Source: Lasioglossum baleicum (lineage: Eukaryota > Arthropoda > Insecta > Hymenoptera > Halictidae). From it: a stretch of 64,000 nt of DNA. A program made the position numbers and the translations under genes. Each line of letters begins with the position of its first letter. Within the stretch, counting starts at the first letter, position 1. The stretch is from positions 14,521,712 through 14,585,711 of the forward strand of contig NC_134940.1 in the NCBI RefSeq assembly GCF_051020765.1, given 5' to 3'. Shown here piece after piece: positions 21,870-33,848 of the stretch. The notes below the pieces were generated by a model. It was not told the origin of the DNA and searched no databases. It saw only the letters and a list, made by a program, of their open reading frames with translations.

Positions 21870-22838
21870 AAAACGTAGGGCGCAAAACAGTAACAGGAGA
21901 GTATCACTCAAACCTTTTGGATCAACTGGATGCACAAATTCGGGAGAAAAGACCTGGCTTAGTGAAGAGAGAAGTCATTTTTCACCAGGACAATGCACCG
22001 GCTCACAAAGGTGTTCTTGCAATGGCCAAATTGAAGGAGTTACGCTATGAATTGTCGCAGCATCCACCATATTCACCCCACTAACTTCCATTTGTTCCTA
22101 AACCTCAAAAAATTCCTACGTGGCAGGTAGTTTTTCATTAAGGATGTTCTGGAGGTATGTAAAAACGCAATAAAATTTTTGAAAAAACAAGGTATAATTC
22201 TTACTAAATTAATGCAATTACCAAAGTTTGGGTTCGATTCACTGCACAGTTTAAGAATTATAGTTAACTTAAAGTTTGCACATTTTAACACGTCTTCTTA
22301 TGGAGAATTCATAAAATTACACTTCAAATCCTATTTAAACCTTGAAAAAACGCAACTAGAAACTCCAGTTTTGTTTTTAATATGTAGTAAAGATTATGTA
22401 ATTAATTATGTTCAAACTTTATTAGGATTCACTAAACAGTTACAGAGCAAGATAATTATAAACTGTTACAAAACGTCAAATTTATCGTAGCGTAGACCAC
22501 TGAATATAGCTACAGAGGGTACAGTATTCGCAAAAGTTTAATGCAAAATATACTCATGAATGGCTTTCATTGCCATGTATTGATGGATTTCGAATTTCTT
22601 GTACTTTTGTCTCCCATTTTATCTGCAGAACATCCTTAAATGAAGAAGTTATAGCAGCCGTAGACGAGAGGATTTTAGAGGTCTCGAGGAAAATCATTTC
22701 AGAGATGGGGTAAATGAATTAGAAAATCGCTGGAAAAAATATATTGAGCTTAAGGGAGAATATACTGAAGAATAAATATGTTTTGACTCATTATTTCATG
22801 TCATTTCATTGTTAGGCTACGAACTTTCTGAATGACGT
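21870..22838 (+). pseudogene. Mariner transposase remnant interrupted by a TTAA element
   Basis: The part before the insertion reads KTVTGEYHSNLLDQLDAQIR, then REVIFHQDNAPAHKGVL and HPPYSPH followed by a stop. The HQDNAPAH block holds the second catalytic aspartate of mariner enzymes; the expected SPD of the third is changed to SPH plus a frameshift. After the inserted element (22142-22635) the gene resumes with NEEVIAAVDERILEVSRKII and ends in KGEYTEE before a stop at 22773. The 3' inverted repeat is CTACGAACTTTCTGAATGAC. The N-terminal half is missing. Frameshifts, stops and the insertion make it dead. A second, shorter copy is at 17285-17465. Confidence 0.9.
22142..22635. mobile_element. 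TTAA-flanked GGATGTTCTGGAGGTA element, copy 1
   Basis: The element is bounded by TTAA at 22138-22141 and 22636-22639, with inverted ends GGATGTTCTGGAGGTA and the complement of GGATGTTCTGCAGATA. Removing it and one TTAA restores a plausible mariner reading frame across the junction (FSLNEEVIAAVD), so this is a true insertion with TTAA duplication, as in the piggyBac superfamily. It is 494 bp with no coding capacity. The copy at 53538-54064 is in the opposite orientation. Confidence 0.9.
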
Positions 22839-23813
22839 AGTTATATAAATAGGGAAATATGCAGTTGTGGATTTATTTTAATGAAACAATTTCGCATAAA
22901 TTGTACATTGTTGATTTTTATGTTATTTTCTTGTATCTCGGAGATGGATCAACATTTTTGGGTATGTCGCGCGAGGAAACTTGCCCCACTCAACTAATAA
23001 TGTGTGTTTCATTCATAAATTCTATGCGACCTCGGAGGAATTAGAGATAGCACGCATGTACCATCAGTTCCCCAGGAGTGTAAAAACAGATTACATGTTG
23101 CGGATCATGCTAGGTAGGTACGTTTGATAAAGCAGGAAGATCGCAAAGCTACTTTCTACGCCACCCAAGCTTTTCAACGTAACCGAGGTAAAGAGAGAGC
23201 TTTTCAGTTCGCTGTTTCTGCATCTGTGAAGTCGTCGTAGTCGTAGACGCGTCTGAAGTAGGGGACGAAATGAAAAGAAAACGAGCGTTGAACAAAAATG
23301 CTCGGGCCGAAAGATGGCCGGTACGAAGAATGTAAGAATTCTGGGCTTAATGGGAATCGCGGCGCATGGATTTGCATGGGGAACGGGGTTTCCGGGGCGA
23401 GGAATCCTGGCAAGAGGATCGTCTCAGGCTAGCTAGGGCCAAGTAGTCTCACGGGTACCATTTTACGGAATTAATCGCACCCGGTTACAAAAGAAACTCC
23501 GTCGTTCGACTATTGTGCTACGCTAAGGCTTGGAAATAATTAGTTCGAGCACCGGAACGCTTCTTACATCCTTTTCGCCGTGGAACGCAACCAGACGAAC
23601 CCCACCGAAAGAACCGTTCAACTTTTTAGGTTTCAGAGAGAGACGAATTATCAGTTCGAAACCGTTCTCGTCGAACAACTTTCGAGACGCGTACCATTCA
23701 GCAAAATTGAAACGTTCTGCGGAAATACTTGGCGGCAACGGTGTGTGTAGAAATTCGAAAGAAAATGAAAACAAGTTTATATACAGGATAGACTAACGAA
23801 TTTGATGGCTGCC
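22839..23813. other. Unique sequence without a recognised gene
   Basis: Mixed composition. The frames at 23204-23413 (minus) and 23523-23796 (both strands) have no recognisable domain. Confidence 0.4.
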
Positions 23814-24010
23814 TTAACACTAAACCTACCGAGCACCGAAAGCGATTAAAATGTTTTACCTTGTTAAAATGACGAGGCTCTATTTCTTTAGATTTTGTGG
23901 AACTTTTATTACAATATGTGCTTGGATAAAGAAATCGATCGAATCGATTTTCATGTAAGCAACTTCATAATTTCAATAATTGTGAAATGGAAAATATAAA
24001 ACCGTTGTTT
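23814..24010. mobile_element. CACTAAACCTACC TTAA MITE, copy 2 (right end lost)
   Basis: TTAACACTAAACCTACCGAGC opens the copy, followed by the family interior GACGAGGCTCTATTTCTTTA. It fades near AAACCGTTGTTTG, where the other copies carry the ACCGGT dyad, so the right end is deleted. Confidence 0.75.
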
Positions 24011-25260
24011 GTAAGAATATGAAAAAATGATATACAGGGTCACCCATTTTAAATATCTCTGAAGCTAATGCGTTCAAAATTATATGATACCATCAAAGAA
24101 AATAAAGGACATATGACCTTCATATGTACAAACACACTAATTTCGTAAAATTACTTTAAAAAATATGTGAGTAGACAATTGCCCTTCTAGATTGAAATGA
24201 GTCAAAATTTTATGGAGAATTTAATATATAGCGTATTAATCATATAAAATTTCATAATCATTTTAAAATAATATTAAATTCTATATAAAATTTTTATAGA
24301 TAATATTACCCCCTCTAAAACTCAATGCATGATGCGGGGGGTAAAATTTTAACTTCCTTTAAATGGAACGACTCACTTTTCTTATCGTGTATAGTGCACC
24401 AAATTCTGCGTAAAGATATATGGACCTAATAATTACAGAATTGCCGTAATAATAAGCACTTTTTAAATACAAATCGAAGAATTATTTTTCAGTATCGGTA
24501 TGACAATACTGTTTTATGATGCTGCATAGTCTATAAATCTATCTTGCGAAATGGTTTCATGTTTCAAACGTACCATTTTATCATTTACATGTTTAAAGCT
24601 GCGCGAATAATTAAGAATGATGCAATATTTCGTATCACAGAGTTCTACCTTCATGAAACTTTGTTCCGTGACATTTTTACGTTATTCGAGATAGTTGGAT
24701 AACACGAATCATTACGAAAATCCAAGCATTAACGAAATTGATTACGGTAGCATTGTTCGCAATAGTATTGTCCCTCAACAACGAACGATACCACAGCTGT
24801 GATCGGATTGTACGACTTCCTTCACATTGTGTGCTTCAGCGACTGCGCCCGTCGCATAATTTCGCGACGTTCCCCAAGTGCACGTTTGTCCCGAAATACT
24901 CTGACTCCGTTGGGACCAACTTTGACCATGTGTATGAATTGGCTATAACAAAACAACACGATAACTTTCTTCCTGTTCTTTGGTTGCATACAGTATTGTG
25001 AATTCGCAATAGGTCCTCTGGGTACATTGACAGCTAGCAATAAATCATAGATGTCTTCGTATTGCACCGTTATCACAAAATAATTTGGCAGTAAAGTACC
25101 AGACCGGAAAGCAACACGATCACGCTTTTAAAACGGGTCCGTGTTGTTTCTTAGATCGTGTAGGTCTACTGTTTTTCTGTGACGTAAACACGGACACAAT
25201 TAAATTAAACCACTAAATACAGTTTAAATTATATCTTTATATATAATCTATATTTACAAA
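24011..25260. other. Unique sequence with repeat fragments
   Basis: No supported gene. TATACAGGGTCACCC at 24030-24044 resembles the start of a TACAGGGTG-type MITE. The segment 25133-25240 holds GTGTTGTTTCTTAGATCGTG, resembling the element at 60280, followed by ACCACTAAATACAGTTTAAA, resembling the fold-back at 5353. A minus frame at 24822-25076 has no recognised domain. Confidence 0.45.
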
Positions 25261-25424
25261 TAGACAGATCTTTATGCAAAATAAAAATTTTCTTCCTGGA
25301 TTACAACAAACTGCAGTGACATAGAAATTTATTTTCTTTCTTAGTATGTTTAAGGGATTAAAAATAATACACCAGTATTATCTTCTATTCATCTTTGTCA
25401 TAAATGTGTAAAATCCGCTGTCTA
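25261..25424. mobile_element. TAGACTGCGGAT-family MITE, copy 3, with duplication
   Basis: The left end TAGACAGATCTTTATGCAAA and right end AAATCCGCTGTCTA match as inverted repeats. Flanking octamers TTTACAAA (25253-25260) and TTTATAAA (25425-25432) match at seven of eight positions. 164 bp, non-coding. Confidence 0.8.
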
Positions 25425-28400
25425 TTTATAAATGATACTTCGGCCTTTTTGATTTAATTAATATTAAAGTCATACATACAATTAACATAATACTGCACCC
25501 ATTAAGTCACAATTAACGTTATCGCAAACAGACGTGTCATTCGTGATTAATTCCTTCGTCGAAAACAGTATTTGATACGTTAGATTTTTCAATCCAGACA
25601 TTTGCAACGACATTTGCATCACGCATAAATCTATTACAGTGCACGTCAAGTCGCTCGGAGCGAATAATGCATTTCACGAAACCTTTCTTGCTGCCGGAAA
25701 CATCGGTTTTATGTGCACTCGATATTCCGTGATTTACGATCGCGGAATAATTCATCGAATCATTGTTCCATGGGAAAGTTATAGTAATCGGATAAAAAAC
25801 TGATTTCATGAAGATATTTTACATGTGATTTGCGTTACGCAGACTGGTATAATGTTTACTGTACTTTAGTCTTACCAATATAATATCGTACTAACAGAAA
25901 AGAAATCAACTGTCTAATATGAGTAAACAATTTAAAAGATTGATACGGTAAAATGGCGTTTAATTTGACTTTTACTGTAATTTCGAAATTCTATGGAATA
26001 ATTAAGTACGTTAGAACCTTCATACGCTCCTCAAGAATATTTGCATAAAAGACACTAGGATAATAATTCACCCATGTTTGCTCTACACGTGAAATCGACC
26101 AATTATGTTCCATTTGTAACGTCACATTTTAAAGAAATACATCTCACAACATAGACATAAAGGGATCAATGATTTTACAGTATGAATTTTTACCCTGAGG
26201 ATTGTATAAGGGTTAATGCTCATTGCAGAGCAGTATTACAGTAAAGTATACAATGTTTACGTTTACTGTGTGTGTGGCTCGCGTCGTTGGACAAGGTGAG
26301 TATTCGCACAGTTCTCAGGCTCTTATTAACTCTGTACAAATAATATAAATATTCCTTAAATAATTTGGAACTGTGAAATATTTTCATATCCCCAAAGAAT
26401 TTGATACTTCCCACTTACATTGCTTCGGTTATGTCATCAACGGTGTATTATACGTACCAAAAGTTATCCTTTTATTTTCGAGAAAATCCAACCCTTGAAT
26501 GGACGTTTGTTTTGAATTTCTCCACTTGCAAATTAAAACTTTAAAATAACCATTCACAGTCTAATGAGTCTCGACGAACCGATTTGTCACTGTTCGTTTC
26601 AAGAAAAATAGAAGTAACGTTTATTGATTCTGCGAAAATACACTGTCTGCTTTCAACTGGAAAGTTTTTCCATTATGAAGTTGTAATCCCTCTTTTATTG
26701 GTTTAGAGAGAGAAAGAGAGAGAGAGAGAGACACGTGGAACTTGAAGGAATTAAAATTACAGTCTTCGTGCCAATTCTACCTTCGATTAGGTGCAACTTA
26801 ATAATGAATCACACAGAGAGAATTTTGAATGTGATCCGTATTTGTTATTTCAGTCCTTCTGTCCCTAGATCACAAGGGAGATTATGATATATTTTATGCA
26901 ACAACTGAAAGCTAAATATTCGGAGATTTCATTTGCAACGTAAAGGGAGTAAAACGTGAAACTATTAATAGAAGACAATGGGAAAGTAGGAGTCTTGTCT
27001 CAATTGAGGCAAAAATGCCACCCTTGTTCTACGGCAACGATGAAGTCTAAGAGTGGGGGTAGAACATAAGCGAGGAATGTGCCGCGTATGACTCGCGAGC
27101 TACGAGTTGGAACTCGCTGTATTTACATAATCCTTAGTCCTTATACCAAATTCAGAATAATAAAAATATACAGCCTCGGCTATCGTCCTTACTTTCTAAT
27201 TTGGCAGCGTATGTGTTAATAACTAAATCCGAAATCTCGTTACGATTTAGTTTATTGTATTACCGAATCGTGTTCGTTATGTTATCCTATTACCACTTGT
27301 ACTCCGCAACGAACGATGAAATAATCGTGTTTAGGTTCAACGTGGACAAGACAGCAGTATTCCGAAATTGTCTCAATTTGCGACGGTTCCACGCGTACAA
27401 TGCCTAACAACTTACACCACCAGCTCACAGTTTCTATAGGAAATTCCGAGTTGGTGCGCGTGTGTTCGTGCACGTGGTCAAAGTTAGCTTCCACTGATAG
27501 AAACTTTGCTGGATAACTATGACAGCCAGCTTTGGGCATATTGGAGTTTGTTTCGTTGCACACCACTTTCGTGTTATGCACGAGGAAAGAAGTAGTGACC
27601 AATCTGGGGGAAAAAGAAATGTCTTTTAACCTTGATAGATGTAAGGTTTTGTAATATCACTATTACGAGGTTTGAGATTGTTCAATTTTACAATGTTCAG
27701 GTGTTTGTCATATCAGATTTTTATATTTCCATTACGAATATTGTTTTGTTAGCGATACGATAATTATTCCAGTTTCGACTTTCAATATTTATTGTTCAAT
27801 CTGCGATAAGAAACTAACATAAATTTTGCTATAAAGAACATTTAAACTAATTCTTTGTACGTTCTTCAACGTTCTCCATCGTCCTCAGTTTTTGATTCTT
27901 AAAATTAAAAATGTCTTTTTTACGGAAAGAAAACAAAAATTGTGTTCACAATTTTCTTTGAATATCCTAGAATATTTGAATGGGGCCATTCAAGTAATTA
28001 GTATTGAATTAATTATTATCGTTTGCCAGCCTTTCATCACCAACATAATATTTGTAATTATTTAATGGTAACTTTCAAGTCGCCAGGCTTTTTAATTTGA
28101 ACACTGTTTGCTTTATAATTTCTCTTATAAACATTCGTCTATTACCTGTTAAATTTGATTTATGAATTAGCGTTCTGATGTTTTACTCACGGTACGCTCG
28201 CAATATGTGTTTTGCGACTCATCGTTCACCATTTATGCGCGGCTTTATAGGGTAATGATTGCATTAGAAAATCCGAGCATCCCATGATCATATTTACTAA
28301 CTAACTACCCATTTGCCATGCAAATCCGCATACTGCTGGGAATTCCCATTAAGCTTCGATTCCTTCTCTATCTACCTCAGAACTCTCTCCCTTGCGCGCC

Positions 28401-29395
28401 GGCCGTTTACTTCTCGCCCCTTTTTTACCACCTAATTCCTCCAAAGTCCCCAGACACACGTTTGTCTGCAGCATCCACCCCGTTCTTCTGCTACTGCTTG
28501 AACTTCCGCATAATTTTGGTATTTATCGATGTGAAAACTTGAATTTATTCGTATTCTTTAGCTCTTCTCCGACTCAGCCCGCAGAACGAAAAACTTTGAT
28601 TACGTTCGCGTACGTTGAAGTAGTTTCAGAAAGAAAATAAAACAGACAAGAAAATAGTTTATCCGTTAGTTAGTTAGCAGAAGTTTGTTCGAAGAACTTT
28701 GTATAATATGAAATATAATAGAAAATAATATGAAATTTCATAATATTATAGATGTCTTCTGCATCTTTTCTTCGCATTAAATTGCATTAAAAATGTCAAG
28801 TCTTCTGTTAAATAAACATAATCTCTGTTAAATTTTCAAAGAAAATGTTCCATGTAGTTATTGATCTTTTCAAGATACTACATTATATTTTTATGCTATG
28901 CATTTTCCTTGTATTTCGGTAACTGCAGCAGGTATCAACGCATAAAACAAAAGAAGGTACGAACGTTCTTACGCTCGACGACCACGGTGACGCAAATGTA
29001 CGCGCATTTATGCGCTGACGTATCGCGCGGGCTTTTAAGGAAATTGCATTAACAAGTCTAAAATAATTCCCCGGCCGCCAACGCCGATACGAAGGGGAGG
29101 TTTCATCGTCTAGTTTCCCCGCGAAGTTTCGTTTCACCCTTACCTCTCTTGTCGCCTCTTGTTTCCACAGTCCTTTTCACGCCCGAGTCTCGTTGGAGCA
29201 CTTTGTTTGATGGTGAAGACGGCGCGAACATGTCGCCGAAAATCCGATTTCTTTCGTTGGCAGACAGCTCGGAAAGAGTCATTACGGTGTTTTCGGTTCG
29301 CCAGGCTTTTTGCGAATTTTCCTTCGCGCAATGACTACGGTTGTCAAGCTCCGATACCTGCACTTTGCCTTCACGGGTATTTCCAGTGTTACCAG
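25425..29395. other. Unique sequence without a supported gene
   Basis: Several open frames (25537-25809 minus, 27282-27602 minus, 28318-28640 plus, 29103-29461 both strands) have no recognisable domains, and those near 29150-29330 are open on both strands. Sequence near 27475-27490 (complement of GACCACGTGCACGAA) is weakly similar to 24925-24940. I see no RNA gene. Confidence 0.4.
26705..26733. repeat. (AG)n microsatellite
   Basis: About 29 bp of AG units interrupted by one AAAG. Confidence 0.95.
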
Positions 29396-29508
29396 TGTCC
29401 CCAGATCATGGGAGGAGCACGAAAATTCAGGGGAAAAAGTTACCCTCTCCCTGCGTCGTAGAAGGGGAAGCTAGAGTGGGGACAGAAGTTTTGAGCTGGC
29501 GACACTGG
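29396..29508. mobile_element. CAGAGTCGCCAGAT-family MITE, copy 3
   Basis: Runs from CCCCAGATCATGGGAGGAGC through GGGGAAAAAGTTACCCTCTC and GTCGTAGAAGGGGAAGCTAG to GAGCTGGCGACACTG. The segment between TTACCC and GTCGTAG is shorter than in sister copies, so an internal deletion is present. Confidence 0.75.
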
Positions 29509-29591
29509 TTAGTACCAGACTCTCTGTAACAAAATTATTATTATGGGAAATCCTTTGTAAATCTTCTATTCGATTACAGAATTAATTTCTA

Positions 29592-30133
29592 TTAACCCTT
29601 TGCACACACTCGGAATTATTTTTAAATTTTGTTGGCAACAACTCCCTACTATCTGAAGTGTTTTGTGTGTGTTTGAAATTTACTTCAAAGGACTGTTCCT
29701 CGACGGCTATTTATTTAAAATCATTTTGTTTACTAATTATATTAAATATAGCTCTCGAACGTTGTTGTAATTTATTGGCGAGAAAGTAATTTCGGTATTT
29801 TAAGGTGAAATAGAGAACCAAATTTTTTTATCCAAGCAATGAACAGTAATTAATAAGATATTATCCCTTTTGTTCGATGATCTTATGCCAAAAAGAATAC
29901 ATAAGAAAATATTTTATTGATTAAAGTTCATAGCGTGAATAAATTTGTTTCACCTTGAAATACCGAAATCACTTTCTTGCCAGCCCAATGTTTGTGGGAC
30001 TTATATTCGTTTTAACTAAAAAATAAGACAATTAAATAAATAAAGGAAGAACCAAACACATATAAGAACTGATTTTATTTACATTTTTCTTTCTCTGATG
30101 TCGAGTCACACACAAAGCATTGCAAAGGGTGAA
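29592..30133. mobile_element. Possible TTAA element with ACCCTTTGCA ends
   Basis: TTAACCCTTTGCACACACTC at the left and TTGCAAAGGGTGAA at the right form short inverted ends; the right TTAA is mutated to TGAA. The element contains a mariner remnant (29773-29988). The inverted repeat is only about 10 bp, so the outer boundary is tentative. Confidence 0.5.
29773..29988 (-). pseudogene. Mariner remnant with TTGGCGAGAAAGTAATTTCGG ends
   Basis: The ends ATTGGCGAGAAAGTAATTTC and GAAATCACTTTCTTGCCAGC, each leading into a TTTTAAGGTGAAAT-type block, match the mariner remnant at 38383-38616. On the minus strand a broken piece of the C-terminus (IIEQKG, stop, YLIN) is visible. About 215 bp survive. Confidence 0.75.
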
Positions 30134-30159
30134 TTTGTACGATAAAAATATATTAAAAA

Positions 30160-30590
30160 TACTTTTTAAAAACCACGCTTATATTAAAATGCACTAAAAA
30201 GGAAATATAATTATTTTCATGGTTTTCCATAAAATAGCGAATAGATAGAACAAATTTAATATGAATTTAAATAAAATCATAACATTAGTGACTATAAATA
30301 AAAGCGTGGAGCGCCCGGCCACGAAGATTACGTCAATTAGTTTAGCGCTCCACGCTTTTATTTTTATAGTCGCTAATGTCATGATTTTATTTAGATTTAT
30401 ATTAAATTTTTCCATCTATTCCAACACTAATTTTATAACAGAAGAAATCTTGAACTAATTGCTTAAAATTTTGGGGGAAAATATTATTAATCATTCAACT
30501 GGATTCGGTATTTTATGGAGAACCAGGAAAAAAATTATTATCTCCTTTTCAGTGCATTTTAATATAAGCGTGGTTTTTAAAAAGTTCTTT
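30160..30590. mobile_element. Fold-back element with GCGCTCCACGC hairpin, copy 1
   Basis: The outer arms AAAAACCACGCTTATATTAA and its complement TTAATATAAGCGTGGTTTTT face each other. The inner arms end in AATAAAAGCGTGGAGCGC and GCGCTCCACGCTTTTATT around a 26-bp loop. The right arm has extra unpaired sequence near 30410-30500. No coding capacity. The sister copy at 57995-58225 is nearly perfectly palindromic. Further family sequence (AATTAATATAAACGTGG) follows at 30690. Confidence 0.85.
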
Positions 30591-32029
30591 TTATATATTT
30601 TATTTTCTACTTTTATTGTCATCGGAAGCAAGTGCGTATGCAAAATTTAAAATTTAATTACAAGATTTGATGCATACAACAACACGGCAAATTAATATAA
30701 ACGTGGTAATAAAGTTGCATATATTAACAACAGACATCGGGAGTTCGGATAATCGTCGTGCTACTCTGTACATCTAACGGGAATCGCATAAACTAATAAC
30801 AATTTTTAACATTCCTCCACTTCGTGAATCCCGAACCCTGAAAAGTGACGTTCTCGTTCGTATTGTCTATTCATTCCATGTTCTTATTTATTCGTCGAGT
30901 CTGTTACGTCGGAATCGCCGTTGATACAGTCAACAGGGGACACGATAGAACGCTGTCAGCCAAAGGAAGCCCGTTAACTCTTCACATCGCGAAAATTGTT
31001 TGCACTTTGTACTTACCGGACCGTCACTTTCAATTCCTCGCGCGTCAATAGGATTTCGATACGGTTACAACGGTCAGCTACTACATTACCGAACTCGATA
31101 AAACGATTTTCCAGCCCCCTCGAGCATGTGTCGTGTTTTCCTTTCAATCGATTGCTCGTCAGACGAATTCCCAGCACGTTTAACGCGATACCGTTCAAGC
31201 TAATGATTCTTTTTTCTTTGCGAAAAATCAACCAACACCGTCGTACCCTTTGAAATACCTGTTCGTGCGTCTTTCGTCTTTTTTTCTGGGGATCGTTGAA
31301 AGCCTGCGACTTCCGGACGGAATCAATTCCTAATGGCTCTTTCCCGCTTCAAACCTTCTCCGCCTGACTTTTTAAACAGCCCTGCTTTGTCTAGCCAAAT
31401 TACGTGTTCCCCTGTTCAAGATTTATTTTTATGCTTTCACTTCGAGCGAATTCAATTTCCGGAAGCTGACGGATGCGCTCGTAACTCAAGATTCCCGGAT
31501 AGGGGCAATCGTGAAATCTTATTTCTTATCGAGTTATCTGATCGTCCGCGGACCGGTCAGTATTATATCGTCCGGCAGAGAAGTCGGGGAAACAATTATC
31601 ATCACATACCGACTATGGGGAATGTACTGAATCATGTACAGTCGATTCAAGAAATAAATTTCCGATACACGAAAAATCGTCGATATTTAAACTGTATCAA
31701 TTTCGTTTGGAAAAGTAGTGCAATACACCAAGCCCGGTCAACTTCTTCCTCACTATCAACTATTTTATATTACCTAACTATGCTTTACCCCGTGTGACTG
31801 CGACGATACGGCCTTCTATACATACACTATCGCTCAAAAGCATATGAACACTTTCTATCCACAAATACGAAATTTAGTGGAACGGTCTCGATGCTTGAAA
31901 GGGTTTCAAGTTTCACTTTGTTTCATTTCTAAGATGCAGAGCGTATTCAGAGAATTTTTCGATACAAATACTAATGATGAAATACTAATAGAATAAAAAA
32001 CTAATAGAGATAATGGATAATATGTATTA
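30591..32029. other. Unique sequence without a supported gene
   Basis: A 154-codon open frame (31333-31797, plus) is the longest here. It lacks a recognisable domain, a convincing initiator context or splice signals that I can judge, so I leave it uncalled. Confidence 0.4.
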
Positions 32030-32570
32030 CTCCCTCTGTCCCATAATGATAGTAGCAAGTGAATATTAATTTTTCGTAGCGCAAAATTGCGAAGCCTTCA
32101 ATCGAAATCAATGTTTCATGACATCTTTCAATTTTTAGGTCAACCTTAATTATTACGAATTATAACTATTTTTCTAATTTCATCCGCTGATCGAAATCAA
32201 TTGTTTTATTTCAGTTGAATATCAACCCATTGTAAAAGTAAGATGAAAAAAAAACAAGTGATGCTGGAAGCAATGAAGAACGATGGCTCCGATAAATTTT
32301 AAGCTCACGCATATAGGGAAAGCAAAGCTTCGCAGCCGAGGAATGCTCCCTACAAGTTTAAAATGCAGTGACGAAATTATTGAAAAATCCAGAAACCATC
32401 TGAACACTCAAAATAAATAAAGGAGTAATATTTTTAATTTATTGTTTAATGTAAGCTATAGTTTTTTTGATAATAAATCTTGCGTTCTACATTTATTTTC
32501 TTTTGCTACTATTATTATGGGACAAATTAAATTCATCAACTGCTATACTATTATTACAGGACAGAGGGAG
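32030..32570. mobile_element. Stowaway-like element with CTCCCTCTGTCC ends
   Basis: CTCCCTCTGTCCCATAATGA at the left and the complement of CTCCCTCTGTCCTGTAATAA at the right are flanked by TA (32028-32029 and 32571-32572), as in Tc1/mariner superfamily elements. An additional inner copy of the end (GCTACTATTATTATGGGACA) lies near 32507-32526, so the right terminus is partly duplicated. 541 bp, no intact gene seen. Confidence 0.8.
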
Positions 32571-33139
32571 TAGTATCTTTATGCATTTGTAGCAAAATTG
32601 AGTAGATGAAATTGAAAATAGTAGGAAAATTTTAAAAATTGAAGATGTCAATATACTATTCCTCATCTATTAAAATTAACGAGGGTTGAAATAACATTCT
32701 GTTTGGTTTCTATCCCATGCAATCGACACGGATAATTTTTATTTTGCACAAAGATCCGCAGCCTAGTGATTAGAATTGAATATATTTTCTCTGATGCCAT
32801 TCCGATGGTTTCGGTACTAGCAACTGGGCCTGCACCTATACATCTAGCACGACCACTAATTACATTTAACTTTGGAATGAGTTTATAAGGCGACAGCGCC
32901 TATTGTCGATCCCCGGCCGAGCTGCTAAGTGAGACACGTAAGCGACGGAGTTCTGTAATTATCGATAAAAGCCAAACTAATTGAGTATCACTCATAATGT
33001 CGGAGCTTGCACGCTACGCGGACAATATTAACGAACATCTGATGGTACAACGAACCTATGACTGGTTCCGTGTGTGTATTACGTCTTATGGGATGTGTGC
33101 GTGTGAATATTTAACTTCGCCTAGCATACGTGTTACCTT
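32571..33139. other. Unique sequence with a TAGACTGCGGAT-type right end
   Basis: ATTTTGCACAAAGATCCGCAG at 32743-32763 followed by CCTAGTG is a right terminus of the TAGACTGCGGAT family. A convincing left partner is not seen. No gene. Confidence 0.5.
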
Positions 33140-33620
33140 CAGGGGTTGCGCTATGTGCAACACGGGAAGTGGCGAGCTCGAGGTACTTTAACTGCTTCAC
33201 AGATACCAAGGAAGCGAAATGCTTATGTATGGAACCGGGTTTGCACGTAGCCCCACGACGGGAAAACCATTCCCAAAATGATACTACTGGCTTGGGTTTA
33301 GTGTGCGTTTCTGGGTCGGAGCTTCGATGTCCCCAGAGATGCCACCCGAGCCACAAACGACGAGACTCCCTCTTGCCTGCCTAGCCAGTGAGAGGTTTGA
33401 ACTATCATCGTGGCAGTGGTAGCCCCATACCGCGGTATAGCTTGCCTTTCAGGTCAACCGATAGGTGCTAGAGTCCCGATGCGCTGCTTCAACAACGTAT
33501 GTAGCTTCAATTGGACCTGCCTACCAAGCCCTGGCTCAAGGAAACCGCCCACGAGATAAGCGAAAAGCTTCAGTACACATAGCATCCAAGTTAAACCCAA
33601 GTGTCTAACTGCTTTTGAAC
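33140..33620. other. GC-rich, non-coding-looking island of unknown origin
   Basis: About 480 bp much richer in G and C than its surroundings, with sharp edges and no long open frame. The minus-strand 81-codon and plus-strand 84-codon frames overlap and show no domain. Sequence such as CCCCATACCGCGGTATAGC contains a small dyad (ACCGCGGT). It could be the 5' or 3' part of a retroelement, a structured RNA or an organelle-derived insert; I cannot decide. Confidence 0.35.
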
Positions 33621-33848
33621 TATCACTTCACAAATCTGTGGTTATCGTTCACTTGACTGTTTATGGGGATGAAGACGCTTTATCCTGCATATTCGGGACG
33701 AATCTTGGTGGATAACTATTCCATTGGACCCTATTTCGGAAGAAACGAAAATTGAGAGACTCTTTCGAAGTGTTGAAAAAGATAACTTATTTTTACAGTA
33801 ATATTATCGTAAATGAAAATGATTTTTATCGAAATGGCAGATCGTATA

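Noticed and set aside
24822..27602. Shared TTTGACCA(T/C)GTG(T/C)A(T/C)GAA motif at about 24.93 kb and 27.48 kb
   Set aside because: Similarity covers only about 22 bp with mismatches, in frames of opposite strand. Not enough for a repeat or gene family.
31333..31797. 154-codon open frame, the second longest in the window
   Set aside because: The translation shows no domain, low-complexity end and no homology I recognise. Kept as unique sequence, not as a gene.
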